43,432 nt of DNA from the NCBI GenBank assembly GCA_036265915.1, contig DATAOC010000041.1, positions 1 through 43,432 on the forward strand. The letters are read 5' to 3'. Positions 24,243-35,408 of the stretch are shown one piece after another. Within the stretch, counting starts at the first letter, position 1; each line of letters starts with the position of its first letter. Source of the DNA: AR12 sp036265915. Lineage in GTDB: Bacteria > Methylomirabilota > Methylomirabilia > Rokubacteriales > CSP1-6. The notes under the pieces were generated by a model. That model did not search any database, was not told the DNA's origin, and saw nothing but the letters and a program-made list of their open reading frames with translations. A program made the position numbers and the translations under genes.

Positions 24243-24488
24243 TCAGCCGAGCGCGCGTCGAGCGGCGTCGATCTCCGCGCGCACGGCGTCGCCGCCTGGA
24301 AACGCGCGGTCGGCGCGTCGATACCAGTACCGCGCGTTGTCGAGATCGCCTTCGAGCGTGTGGACGATGCCGTGCAGCCAGGCCGCCATCGGCGACTTTT
24401 CGGGCTGCACGATCTCGTGCGCCGACTGCCAGTCGCCGGCGGCGAGCAGGTCGAGGGCACGCGCGAGCGCGTCGTGACGTTCCATCAT
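24243..24488 (-). CDS. Small TPR-like protein
   Basis: 81 residues, helical, with repeat-like phrases (ALDLLAAGDWQSAHEIVQ and TLEGDLDNARYWYRRADRAF) spaced as in tetratricopeptide repeats. Two adjacent Met codons at the start leave the exact N-terminus open (24488 or 24485). The sequence ends 62 bases before the ferritin-like start. Role unknown; it may be a small scaffolding protein. Confidence 0.7.
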   Translation of the reverse strand: MMERHDALARALDLLAAGDWQSAHEIVQPEKSPMAAWLHGIVHTLEGDLDNARYWYRRADRAFPGGDAVRAEIDAARRALG

Positions 24489-24536
24489 GACCGCGATGGT
24501 ACTACGCCGCCGACGGCCGAACGGCGTGTCGGCGAG

Positions 24537-25319
24537 TCAGGCGCGCCGGTCGAACAGCAGCGTCTGCGCGCAGGCACCGAACGTGCCGCGGCGGTCCGCG
24601 AGCCGGCCATGCGCGACGCCGGTGCCGGCATCACCGACGAAGGTCTCGGCCTCCAGCAGGATCCACGGCGGCTCGGGGGTCCGCCAGAAGACCAGCGTGA
24701 GATCCGCGTTGATGAAGCTCCACACGCGGAGGTCGACGACAGCGGAGATGCCGCTGGCGAGATCGGCGGCGAAGACGCCGTGGACGTAAGGCGAGTTCGG
24801 CTCGCCGCCGACCAGCGCGCGCCGGAAGTCGAACCACGCCGACGCGGGCCCGGGCTTCAGCAGATCGCCGGCGACGACGCGCGTGTCGACACCGGTGAAG
24901 AACGGGCTCCAGCTCCGCACGGGCGGCGGCACGGGCCGCCCCTGCTCGGGCCCCATCACGGGCGCCGGCGCGGCCACCGAGGGCGGCGTCGCGGCGCCGT
25001 CTGATTTCAGGAACACCGCGGTGCAACGGGCCACCGGCTTGCCGTCCTGGACCAGCGAGGCTTCGACTGTACGCGCCTTGCGCCCGTCCCGCAGCACGCT
25101 CACCGACGGCACGAGCCGGGCGCGGGTCACGGGACGCCAGAGATCGAAGCTGAGCCGCGCCAGCGCCATGCCGGGCGCCGCGCCGTCCCGCTCCAGCGCG
25201 CGCACCAGCACGCCGCCGTACGCGCTGCCCTGCAGCGTGTCGGGCGACCATGGCCCCACTGCCCACTCGGTCGGCTGCAGCTCTCCGCCGTGGTCGATGA
25301 AGCAGGATTCAGCGATCAA
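24537..25319 (-). CDS. Acyl-CoA thioesterase-like double hot-dog protein
   Basis: 260 residues. The N-terminal half (GPWSPDTLQGSAYGGVLVRALE, ARLSFDLWRPV, TVEASLVQDGKPVARCTAVF) and the C-terminal half (FINADLTLVFWRTPEPPWILLEAET, GVAHGRLADRRGTFGACAQTLL) are the two hot-dog units of the TesB/4HBT_3 group. Members hydrolyse acyl-CoA thioesters. The reading frame starts with TTG at 25319 and overlaps the end of the solute-binding gene by 11 bases, so the exact start is uncertain. It is probably co-transcribed with that gene. Confidence 0.85.
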   Translation of the reverse strand: MIAESCFIDHGGELQPTEWAVGPWSPDTLQGSAYGGVLVRALERDGAAPGMALARLSFDLWRPVTRARLVPSVSVLRDGRKARTVEASLVQDGKPVARCTAVFLKSDGAATPPSVAAPAPVMGPEQGRPVPPPVRSWSPFFTGVDTRVVAGDLLKPGPASAWFDFRRALVGGEPNSPYVHGVFAADLASGISAVVDLRVWSFINADLTLVFWRTPEPPWILLEAETFVGDAGTGVAHGRLADRRGTFGACAQTLLFDRRA

Positions 25320-26907
25320 GCCAGACCTCCTGCAGGCGGCAGCAGTTGTAGACGACCGTGTGCGGCACCAAATTCTTCACGTACCGGTGATGCGCGAAGC
25401 GGTCGGTGCGCCAGCCCATCGTCGGCCGGGCGGCGTCCTCCTCCAGCTTGCGCTGGATCTGCGCGACCAGCGTCAGGCGGCGGCTCGCATCGAGCTCCTG
25501 GGACTGCGCGTCGATGAGGCGCATCACCGCCTCGTCGCAGTAGTCGCCGTAGTTGCGCGGCGATCCGCACGCATAGTTCTCGTAGAAGTTGGCGTCGGGA
25601 TCATCCACGCCGAGGCCGGTCAGGTTGGCGCCGAGGTCGAACTCGCGGCGCGTGACCATCGGATGCCACTGCGCGGTGTCGATCTGCCGCAGGCTCGCCT
25701 CCACCCCCACGCTCTTCAGCTCGTTGACGACGAACGCGGCGAAGTCCAGGTAGATCGCGATGGCCCGCGTGACCATCTCCACCCGGAGCGGCTTGCCTGG
25801 GCCGAAGCCCGCCTCGGCCAGGAGCCGCCGCGCGCGCTCCTTGTCCTGAGCGCTCGCGCCGTAGCCCGGCAGCTGCGCGACGTCCTTCTCGGGCAGCCCC
25901 CACGCGCCGCGCGGACGGGGCAGCAGGGCCGCGCCCACGAGCGCGGCCCCGCGGTGGACGGCGGTGGCGTACGCGCGCCGATCGATGGACAGGCTGAGCG
26001 CGCGCCGGACCGCCGGATTGTCGAAGGGCGGCTTGCGCGTGTTCAGCAGCAGGTTCTCGCTGACGTTCGTCGGCGTTTCCGTCAGCACGATGTCCGGCAC
26101 CGCGCTCCTGAGCTGCTGCGCGATCGTCACCGTGGTGTCGCCGGGAAAGGCGACGTCGAGCTGCCCGGATTGCAGCGCGGCCACGCGGGTGCCGCGCTCG
26201 GCCACGACGACGTAGCGGACGCCGTCGAGGTACGGCCGCCCCTTCACGAAGTAGTCGGCGTTGCGTACGAGCTCCACGAACTCGCCGCGCCGCCACTCCT
26301 TGAACCTGAACGGTCCGGTGCCGACGCAGCGATTGCGGTGCTCGGCCAGCGCCACGTGCGCCGGCAGCACGGGCGAGTAGCCGGAGGCCAGCATCGCGAG
26401 CAGTGAAGGCTGCGGACGCTTGAGCCGGAAGACGACGGTGTGCGCATCGATCGCCTCGATGCCGTCGACGTTGGCGTACCACTCCTTACGCGGATTGATG
26501 CGCAGGCGGACGGGCGCGTCCCTCGCCTCGCGGACGACGTCGAACGTGAACTTCACGTCCTTCGACGTGAGCGGCTGGCCGTCGTGCCAGCGGACGTCCT
26601 TGCGCAGGAAGAAGACGAGGTTGCGATAGTTGTCCTGCCAGGACCACTTCTCGGCGAGCTCACCGACGATCGTGTCCGGCCGCTCGACCGGCTTGGACTG
26701 ATCGTAGATGACCAGGTTGCTGTAGCACGGCATCGCGGGCCAGGTGACGGAGTTGGTCGCCGTCTCGTGGATCAGGAAGCCCTGCGGGAGATCCTCGCGA
26801 TGAGTGAATCGCAATACCCCGCCCGCCTTCGCCTTCACTGGAGCCTGCGCGAACGCCAGGGATGACAGCAGCGCAACGAAGGGAACCAGCAGGGCGAGCA
26901 GTCTCAC
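25309..26907 (-). CDS. ABC transporter family-5 solute-binding protein (DppA/OppA type), orphan
   Basis: 532 residues from a GTG at 26907 behind GGAGGAGGTCTCC. The signal peptide ends near FAQAPVKA (about 20). Family-5 motifs include WHDGQPLTSKDVKFTFD, ETPTNVSENLLLNTRKPPFDNPAVRRALSLSIDR and the C-terminal FYENYACGSPRN. It should bind a peptide, sugar or other small organic ligand in the periplasm. No permease or ATPase genes of the Dpp/Opp type are next to it, so it depends on a remote transporter or acts as a sensor. The start of the thioesterase gene overlaps its end. Confidence 0.9.
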   Translation of the reverse strand: MRLLALLVPFVALLSSLAFAQAPVKAKAGGVLRFTHREDLPQGFLIHETATNSVTWPAMPCYSNLVIYDQSKPVERPDTIVGELAEKWSWQDNYRNLVFFLRKDVRWHDGQPLTSKDVKFTFDVVREARDAPVRLRINPRKEWYANVDGIEAIDAHTVVFRLKRPQPSLLAMLASGYSPVLPAHVALAEHRNRCVGTGPFRFKEWRRGEFVELVRNADYFVKGRPYLDGVRYVVVAERGTRVAALQSGQLDVAFPGDTTVTIAQQLRSAVPDIVLTETPTNVSENLLLNTRKPPFDNPAVRRALSLSIDRRAYATAVHRGAALVGAALLPRPRGAWGLPEKDVAQLPGYGASAQDKERARRLLAEAGFGPGKPLRVEMVTRAIAIYLDFAAFVVNELKSVGVEASLRQIDTAQWHPMVTRREFDLGANLTGLGVDDPDANFYENYACGSPRNYGDYCDEAVMRLIDAQSQELDASRRLTLVAQIQRKLEEDAARPTMGWRTDRFAHHRYVKNLVPHTVVYNCCRLQEVWLDR

Positions 26908-26981
26908 GGAGACCTCCTCCGCCGGCGGGCGGGCCCTACCACTACCGCGCCCGCTCGGCGAAGGCAAGCGTGGATGGGGCG

Positions 26982-27584
26982 TCAGCGCGCCTGCGGCGAC
27001 GGCAGCGCGTCCCCGCTGGCCAGCACCGGGCGCGCAGCCGGGGCGGCCGCCGCGCGGAGCTTGCGGATCTCGAGGTGGACACGCCGGTTGAGCTGCTGGC
27101 ACTCCTTCGTGGCGTCGTCGCACACCACGCCGTCGGCGCCGATGCTGGCCACCTTCACCGACGCCTCCGGCACGCCGAGCTCGACCAGGAACTGCTTCAC
27201 CGTCTCCGCGCGCTTGAGGGCCAGCGCCCGGTTGTACTCGGCAGGACCCTGGCGATCGGCGAATCCCTGCACGAGCACGCCCCAGGTGCTGGTCCGGTCC
27301 ATCATCGCCGCCTTCTCCTGCAGCGTCCGCACCGCGTCCGCTCGCAGCCGCACGCTCTTGAAGTCGAAGAAGACGTCGGTGTGCACGACGTCGGGCGGCA
27401 GCGGCGCCGGCGCCGTGGCCGGGGCCGTGGCCGCTGCCGGGACAGGCTCGCCCGCGGCCTCGACGCGGCCCGATCGCATCCAGTAGGTCGCCACCGTTCC
27501 CGCCGCCACCAGCAGCAGCACCCCGACCAGCATCGCGATCTCGCGTCCGCTGCCGCTCTGTTGCCGATCACGTGTCTCGCTCAT
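26982..27584 (-). CDS. OmpA-family membrane-anchored protein
   Basis: 200 residues. One N-terminal membrane helix (about 17-36, AMLVGVLLLVAAGTVATYWM), an Ala/Pro-rich linker, then an OmpA-like peptidoglycan-binding domain (about 70-175) with VFFDFKSVRL, VQGFADRQGPAEYNRALALKRAETVKQFL and the NRRVHLEI ending. Two cysteines (about 152 and 159) could form a disulfide, as in other members. There is no lipobox; the helix anchors it in the inner membrane facing the periplasm. The ATG follows ACGGAGGCGGGCG. It is the third gene of a unit with the TPR lipoprotein and the CHASE2 regulator. Confidence 0.88.
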   Translation of the reverse strand: MSETRDRQQSGSGREIAMLVGVLLLVAAGTVATYWMRSGRVEAAGEPVPAAATAPATAPAPLPPDVVHTDVFFDFKSVRLRADAVRTLQEKAAMMDRTSTWGVLVQGFADRQGPAEYNRALALKRAETVKQFLVELGVPEASVKVASIGADGVVCDDATKECQQLNRRVHLEIRKLRAAAAPAARPVLASGDALPSPQAR

Positions 27585-27743
27585 CGCCCGCCTCCGTCAT
27601 CACTCGATTCCCTGCCCGGCGTCGGCGAGTCCGCGAATGCGGCGCCGCGCCGGCTCCAGCGCTGAGCAACCGTCGAGCCACGGGCGGCGCCGGACCGGCC
27701 GCCAATCGCGACAGCAGCTTGCGCGGCGCCGCGGTCGAGTTCC

Positions 27744-27770
27744 ATGCGGGGAGTCCCCGCATCCCCGCAT
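27744..27770 (-). terminator. Tandem-armed hairpin downstream of the CHASE2 regulator
   Basis: On the minus strand ATGCGGGG is repeated twice in tandem, then ACT, then one CCCCGCAT, giving two alternative 8-bp stems. It starts about 15 bases after the stop at 27785. No T tract follows, so it may weaken read-through into the OmpA-like gene or serve as an RNA stability element. The rest of the 200-base gap (27585-27784) shows nothing clear. Confidence 0.4.
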
Positions 27771-27784
27771 GCCTCCCCGCGGCG

Positions 27785-30226
<2,442 letters not shown>

Positions 30227-30234
30227 CGCGTGCG

Positions 30235-31446
30235 CTACGGCGTCAGCTCCAGCAGCAGCCGCCTCGCGTCCTCGCTCGGCGTCGCGCGCAGGAGTGCGAC
30301 GGCCCGCGGAACGTCGCGCGGCACCCCGAGGCCGCGGCCGTAGACCTTCGCGAGCGCAATGCGCGGACGTGTGAGCCCCTCCGCGGCCGCCGTCTCGAAC
30401 CACCGGAGGATTCGCGCGTCGTACGGCGCCAGCGTCCCCGGCGCGCCGCGCTCGTAGAGGACCTCGAGGTGCTGCTCGGCCGCCTCGTCGAGGGCGGCGG
30501 CCTCGCGGAGGAGAACGCGGACGCCATCCGCGCTCCGCCCGGCGCGGAGCAACGCGCTGCCGACCGGCTCGTCGACAGCGCGTGCAACGTCGGGAAACTG
30601 GGCGGCGAGCGAGGCGCGGTAGTCCCCGAACGCCTGCACCGCGGCCTGGCGCTCGCTCTCCGCGCGCCGGCTGCGCCCGAGCGCCGTCTGACGCAGCGTC
30701 GCGAGCGCCTCCTCGGCCGGCGCCACGCCCTGCTCCGCCGCCCGCATCCACCAGGCGATCGCCGTGGCGAGATTGCGCTCGACACCGAGGCCGCCGGCGT
30801 ACGCCGTGCCGGCGAAGTACTGCGCACGGCCGAGTCCCGCCTCGGCGGCGGTGACGAACTCCGGCGTCGCCTCCGCCTCGCGCTGCTGGAGCTTCAGGAC
30901 CAGCGCAAGGTTATAGCGCGCATCGTAGTGTTGTGACTCGAGTTCCAGCACGCGGCGATAGGCCTGGGCCGCGCCGGCGAGGTCGCGCTGAGCGTAGCGC
31001 GTGAGGCCCAGGCCGTAGAAGCCCTGCACGTCATCCGGATGTCGCCGCACCAGCTCCTCGAGCTCCGTGCGCGCGGCCGCCCAGTCGCGACGGGCGCCGA
31101 GCGCGGCGGCCAGCGTGGCGCGCGCGGCCCGGGCGTCGGGATCAGCACGGAGTGCCAGGCGAAGCTCGTCGATCGCACCGTCGAGGTCGCCTGCGTCGTA
31201 GAGCGCCCGGCCAAGTGCCGCACGCGCGTCGGTGAGGTCCGGCTCCGCCATGACGGCCTCCCGAAGCGCGACGGCGGCAGCGGCCGCGTCACCGCGCGCG
31301 AGCGCGGCCTGGCCTCGCTGCAGCGCCAGTCGCGCCCGCTCGGACGCGCTGGCGACCGGCGGCCCGCCAGGCGGCGTCTCGCTCGGCGGCGTCGACGTCG
31401 CACAGCCGGCGAAGAGCGCGAGCACGAGGACGACCACGAGCTTCAC
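30235..31446 (-). CDS. TPR/Sel1-repeat lipoprotein
   Basis: 403 residues. Signal II peptide with lipobox LFAG and Cys15. Residues about 37-210 hold TPR units (for example ALARGDAAAAAVALREAVMAEPD, ALYDAGDLDGAIDELRLALRADPD). Sel1-like units follow around 210-250 (YFAGTAYAGGLGVERNLATAIAWWMRAAEQG) and again near the C-terminus (VYGRGLGVPRDVPRAVALL). It should sit in the outer-membrane inner leaflet or periplasm as a scaffold. It is 8 bases upstream of the CHASE2 regulator on the same strand, and the two are very likely one operon. Confidence 0.9.
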   Translation of the reverse strand: MKLVVVLVLALFAGCATSTPPSETPPGGPPVASASERARLALQRGQAALARGDAAAAAVALREAVMAEPDLTDARAALGRALYDAGDLDGAIDELRLALRADPDARAARATLAAALGARRDWAAARTELEELVRRHPDDVQGFYGLGLTRYAQRDLAGAAQAYRRVLELESQHYDARYNLALVLKLQQREAEATPEFVTAAEAGLGRAQYFAGTAYAGGLGVERNLATAIAWWMRAAEQGVAPAEEALATLRQTALGRSRRAESERQAAVQAFGDYRASLAAQFPDVARAVDEPVGSALLRAGRSADGVRVLLREAAALDEAAEQHLEVLYERGAPGTLAPYDARILRWFETAAAEGLTRPRIALAKVYGRGLGVPRDVPRAVALLRATPSEDARRLLLELTP

Positions 31447-31524
31447 CCCGCGATCATCTCACGCAAGCCCGAAGCCTCTTGCGATCGTCCGACGCGCGTG
31501 AAATCCTCGCCGACGGAGGAGCTC

Positions 31525-31635
31525 ATGAAGCTCGTGAACACGCGCAAGGACCACCACGAGACCGTGGAGCATCGCACGCGCGCCGTGGGAGCGGCCCGAG
31601 ACGCCAGGGCCGAGGCGCTCGTCGCGGCGAGCTGA
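31525..31635 (+). CDS. Possible 36-residue small protein
   Basis: ATG at 31525 directly follows GGAGGAGCTC, a strong ribosome site. The 36-residue product is Arg/His/Ala-rich (MKLVNTRKDHHETVEHRTR...). It ends 10 bases before the next gene, whose own ribosome site is poor. It could be a leader peptide that couples translation, a real small protein, or chance. No family is recognised. Confidence 0.4.
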   Translation: MKLVNTRKDHHETVEHRTRAVGAARDARAEALVAAS

Positions 31636-31645
31636 GCGCCCGCCC

Positions 31646-32611
31646 ATGCCGACGCTGCTGATGCTGCCGCCGCAGACGGCGACCACGCGCGCGTGGGCGG
31701 CGCGCCTCGCGGACGCGCTGCCCGCGCTCACCGTCGTCGTCGCCGAGTCGGCGGCCGACGCCGGCCGCGTGATGCCGGACGCCGAGGCGGCGTTCGGCAC
31801 GCTGCCGGCCGAGCTGCTGCGTGACGCCAAGCGCCTGCGCTGGCTACAGGCGCCGCAGGCCGCACCGCCGGCGGGCTTTTACTATCCCGAGCTCGTCGCC
31901 CATCCGGTGCAGGTCACGAACTTCCGCGAGATCTACAACGACCACATCGCCGCGCACATCATGGCCTTCGTGCTGGCGTTTGCGCGCGACCTCCATCGCT
32001 ACCTGCCGCAACAGCAGCGGCGACAGTGGCGGCCGGCGCCGCTCGACACGGGCGTCGTGCATCTCCCGGAATCGACCGCGCTCATCGTCGGCGTGGGCGG
32101 CATCGGGGCCGAGACAGCGCGGCTGGCGGCGGCGTTCGGCATGCGGGTGCTCGGCGTCGATGCGCGGCGCAAGGACACGCCGCCCGGGGTGGCCGAGCTG
32201 CACCCCGCCGAGGCGCTCGACGTCCTGCTCCCGCGCGCGGACTTCGTCATCCTCACCGTCCCGCACACGCCGGCCACCGAGGGCTTCATGCATCGCGCGC
32301 GGTTCGCACGGATGAAGCGCGGCGCCTTCTTCATCAACATCGGGCGCGGCAAGACCACGCGCCTGGACGATCTCGTCGACGCCATCCGGGCGGGCGAGCT
32401 CGGCGGCGCCGCGCTCGACGTCTTCGAGGAGGAGCCGCTGGCCGCCGACCATCCGCTGTGGACCCTGCCCGGCGTGCTGATCACGCCGCACACGGCAGGC
32501 TACGGGCCGCATCTGGACGAGCGGCGCTTTGCCATTCTCCTCGACAACTGCCGGCGCTTCCTCGCCGGCGCGCAATTCCGCAACCTGGTCGACAAGGAAA
32601 GGTGGTTCTGA
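31646..32611 (+). CDS. D-2-hydroxyacid dehydrogenase family protein
   Basis: 321 residues. The NAD loop is intact (VGVGGIGAETARLA, about 148-161). Catalytic Arg (INIGRGK), Glu (FEEEP) and His (ITPHTAGYG) are in place. The N-terminal substrate domain is short. It reduces a 2-keto acid or oxidises a D-2-hydroxy acid with NAD(H). Contrast the paralogue at 16803, whose loop is degenerate. Its TGA overlaps the ATG of the next gene by one base (TGATG). Confidence 0.88.
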   Translation: MPTLLMLPPQTATTRAWAARLADALPALTVVVAESAADAGRVMPDAEAAFGTLPAELLRDAKRLRWLQAPQAAPPAGFYYPELVAHPVQVTNFREIYNDHIAAHIMAFVLAFARDLHRYLPQQQRRQWRPAPLDTGVVHLPESTALIVGVGGIGAETARLAAAFGMRVLGVDARRKDTPPGVAELHPAEALDVLLPRADFVILTVPHTPATEGFMHRARFARMKRGAFFINIGRGKTTRLDDLVDAIRAGELGGAALDVFEEEPLAADHPLWTLPGVLITPHTAGYGPHLDERRFAILLDNCRRFLAGAQFRNLVDKERWF

Positions 32612-33777
32612 TGCCACGACTGGACACGCTCGACCGGATCCTCGCCGATGCGACGGAGCGCAAGGCGATTCCCGGCATCGTCGCCACGGCGGCCGACGCA
32701 GGCGGCGTGATCTACGAGGGCGCCTTCGGCCGCCGCGATCTGACGAAGAACGCGCCGATGACCCCGGACACCGTGGTCTGGATCGCGTCCATGACCAAGG
32801 GGATCACCGCCGCCGCCGCCATGCAGCTCGTGGAGCGCGGCAAGCTGTCGCTCGACGCGCCGGCCGCGTCGGTGGTCCCCGAGATCGGAGCGGCCAAGGT
32901 CCTCGAGGGCTTCGACGCCTCGGGACAGCCGCGCCTTCGCGCGCCCAGGCGCCCGATCACCCTCCGGCAGCTGCTCACCCACACCGCCGGCTATGGGTAC
33001 GACTTCTTCAACGCGGCCATCGCTCAGTACGAGACCGCCACCGGCACGCCGAGCATCACGACGTGCACGAACGCCGCCCTCACCACCCCGCTGCTGTTCG
33101 ATCCCGGTGATCGCTGGGAGTACGGCATCAACATCGACTGGGCCGGCAAGATGGTGGAGGCGGTGTCGGGCCAGCGGCTCGACCGCTACCTCGAGCAGAA
33201 CATCCTCGGGCCGCTCGGCATGCGCGACACCTCGTTCAAGCTCTCCGCGTCGCAGCGGAACCGCCTGGCCGCCGTCCATCAGCGCGACGCGGGCGGCGCG
33301 CTGGCCCCGATCGAGTTCGCGATGCCGGAGGAGCCGGAGTTTCACATGGGCGGCGGCGGCCTGTACGGGACCGCCGGCGACTATCTCCGGTTCACCCGGA
33401 TGATCCTGCACGACGGCGCGCTCGACGGTGCGCGCGTGCTCCGGCCGGAGACGGTGCAGCAGATGGCGCAGAACCACATCGGCGCGCTGGAGGTCGGCAC
33501 GATCAAGAGCGCGATCCCCGCCCTCAGCAACGACGTGACGCTCTTCCCCGGGATCTCGACGAAGTGGGGCCTCAGCTTCGTCATCAACATGGCCGCGCTG
33601 CCGACGGGACGGTCGGCGGGCAGCCTGGCGTGGGCGGGCCTGGCCAACACCTACTTCTGGATCGATCGCGCGCGCCAGGTCACCGGCGTGTTCCTGTCGC
33701 AGCTGCTGCCGTTCTACGACACGGCCGTGATCGACGTGCTCGGGAAGTTCGAGACGGAGGTCTACCGCTCGCTGTAG
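32611..33777 (+). CDS. Serine beta-lactamase-fold hydrolase (EstB/class C-like)
   Basis: 388 residues without a signal peptide. The active-site motifs are Ser60-Met-Thr-Lys63 and Tyr171-Gly-Ile-Asn174, and RQLLTHTAGYGYDFF is also typical. Such cytoplasmic proteins are usually esterases or D-amino-acid peptidases, not lactamases. The start overlaps the dehydrogenase stop. The last 16 bases overlap the end of the convergent amidohydrolase gene at 33762. Confidence 0.9.
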   Translation: MPRLDTLDRILADATERKAIPGIVATAADAGGVIYEGAFGRRDLTKNAPMTPDTVVWIASMTKGITAAAAMQLVERGKLSLDAPAASVVPEIGAAKVLEGFDASGQPRLRAPRRPITLRQLLTHTAGYGYDFFNAAIAQYETATGTPSITTCTNAALTTPLLFDPGDRWEYGINIDWAGKMVEAVSGQRLDRYLEQNILGPLGMRDTSFKLSASQRNRLAAVHQRDAGGALAPIEFAMPEEPEFHMGGGGLYGTAGDYLRFTRMILHDGALDGARVLRPETVQQMAQNHIGALEVGTIKSAIPALSNDVTLFPGISTKWGLSFVINMAALPTGRSAGSLAWAGLANTYFWIDRARQVTGVFLSQLLPFYDTAVIDVLGKFETEVYRSL

Positions 33778-35363
33778 ACGACGCGACCGCCGAGGACGGT
33801 CATGGCGACGGCGACGTGCCGCAGGCGCTCGGCGGGCACGCGTGACACGTCCTCGGCGAGCACGACCAGGTCGGCCAGCTTGCTGGCCTCGACGCTGCCC
33901 TTGAGGTGCTCCTCGAAGGCGGCGTACGCGCCGTTGAGCGTGTGCATGCGGATGGCGGCCGACAGGTCCACGCGCTCGTCCGGCCCGCACACCTCGCCAT
34001 CCATGGTCCGGCGGGTGAGCGCCTGCTCGATGCCGAACAACGGCGCATAGTGGGTCACCGGCGCGTCGGAGGAGCCGGCCACCGGCACGCCGCGCGCCAG
34101 CAGGCTGCGCGCCGGGAACATCGTGTCGGCGCGCGCGCGACCGTAGTTGCGCAGGTAGCCGTCGCCGAACTCCCAGAAGAACGCCGGCTGCATGGCGGGC
34201 ACGATGCCCTGCGCGTGCACGCGCTGCTGGAGATCGGGCGGACAGATGCCGCAGTGCTCGATGCGGTGGCGCAGACCCTCGCGCGGTGCCTCGCGCTGCG
34301 CCCGGGCCATCGCCTGAAGCGTCTGCTCGATGGCGCGATCGCCGACCGCGTGCACGGTGCACTGGAAACCCTGGCGATGGGCGCGGCCGAGCAGATCGTC
34401 GAGCTCGTCCTGCGCGAAGTAGAGAATGCCGCAGTCGCCGCAGTCCGACGTGTACGGGGCGCGGGTGGCCGCGGTGGGCCCGCTGCTGGAGCCGTCCGTC
34501 ATCACCTTGAAGGCGCCGAGCCGCAGCCGCTCGTCGCCGAGCCCGCTGTGCAGACCGCTCGCCAGCAACCCCAGCAGCGGATGCGCGAGGCTGTTCACGG
34601 TCGCGAACGCGTAGATGCGCAGCCGCAGCCGTCCCGCGGCCACGAGGTCCTGGCACGGCACGAAGGCGGGACCGACGAGCCCGCCGGCGTCGTGAACGCT
34701 CGTGCAGCCGGCGGCGAGGTACGCGGCGTCGGCGCGCAGCAGTGCCGTCTCCAGCTCGGCGCGTGACGGCAGCGCGGCGACCTGCAGCGGCGTCTGGGCG
34801 GTCTCGTAGGCGACGCCGAGATTGCGGCCGCCGTCCCGGTCGTAGCGCCCGCCGGGCGGATCGGGCGTGGCGTCGTCGATGCCGGCCGCCGCGAGGGCGC
34901 GGGAGCTCACGGACGCGATGTGGCCGCACGTGCGCGTGAAGATCACCGGATGGTCGGGCGCGACGGCATCCCAGTCGCGGCGATTCGGATGGCGCCGCTC
35001 GAGCAGCCGCGACTGGTCATAGCCGCGGCCGCGGATCCACGTGCCGGCCGGCTGCGTCAGTGCTCGCTCGCGCACCGCCTTCTGCAGCGCCTCGATCGAC
35101 TGCATCCCGGGCGCCTTGCAGTCGATCGACACCATCGACATGCCGAGGCTCACCAGGTGACAGTGCGCGTCGATGAGCCCGGGCAGCAGCGAGCGGCCGC
35201 GCAGCTCGATCACGTCCGTCCGCGGACCGACGAGCGGCCGGACGTCGGCGTCGGCGCCGACGGCCACGATGCGATTGCCGGCCACCGCCACCGCCTGCGC
35301 GATGCTGTCGCGCGCGTCGACGGTGTGCACGCGTCCACCGAGAAAGACGAGGTCGGCGCTCAT
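33762..35363 (-). CDS. YtcJ-like metal-dependent amidohydrolase
   Basis: 533 residues of the amidohydrolase_3 group. Metal ligands are visible in GLIDAHCHL (HxH, about 66-68), HAVGDRAIEQ (about 325), LRHRIEHC (about 355) and SSDAPVTHY (about 410), plus the block FKVMTDGSSSGPTAATRAPY. It should hydrolyse an amide or similar bond. The ATG at 35363 is about 7 bases from the predicted start given by the palindromic -10-like site at 35376, so the mRNA may be leaderless. Its 3' end overlaps the serine-hydrolase gene. Confidence 0.9.
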   Translation of the reverse strand: MSADLVFLGGRVHTVDARDSIAQAVAVAGNRIVAVGADADVRPLVGPRTDVIELRGRSLLPGLIDAHCHLVSLGMSMVSIDCKAPGMQSIEALQKAVRERALTQPAGTWIRGRGYDQSRLLERRHPNRRDWDAVAPDHPVIFTRTCGHIASVSSRALAAAGIDDATPDPPGGRYDRDGGRNLGVAYETAQTPLQVAALPSRAELETALLRADAAYLAAGCTSVHDAGGLVGPAFVPCQDLVAAGRLRLRIYAFATVNSLAHPLLGLLASGLHSGLGDERLRLGAFKVMTDGSSSGPTAATRAPYTSDCGDCGILYFAQDELDDLLGRAHRQGFQCTVHAVGDRAIEQTLQAMARAQREAPREGLRHRIEHCGICPPDLQQRVHAQGIVPAMQPAFFWEFGDGYLRNYGRARADTMFPARSLLARGVPVAGSSDAPVTHYAPLFGIEQALTRRTMDGEVCGPDERVDLSAAIRMHTLNGAYAAFEEHLKGSVEASKLADLVVLAEDVSRVPAERLRHVAVAMTVLGGRVVYSER

Positions 35364-35375
35364 GGCCAGGCGGCC

Positions 35376-35387
35376 GATGGTACCATC
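35376..35387. promoter_or_regulatory. Perfect 12-bp palindrome at a divergent promoter
   Basis: GATGGTACCATC equals its reverse complement. It gives TACCAT on both strands (35381-35386 plus, 35382-35377 minus), a 4/6 match to the -10 consensus on each. It is the only notable element in the 45-base gap between the amidohydrolase (start 35363) and amidase (start 35409) genes. It could instead be an operator. Confidence 0.45.
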
Positions 35388-35408
35388 CGGGGCCGGGAGG
35401 GCATCCCT

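Noticed and set aside
32611..33777. Antibiotic-resistance beta-lactamase
   Set aside because: No signal peptide and the motifs fit EstB-like esterases, so no resistance role is claimed.
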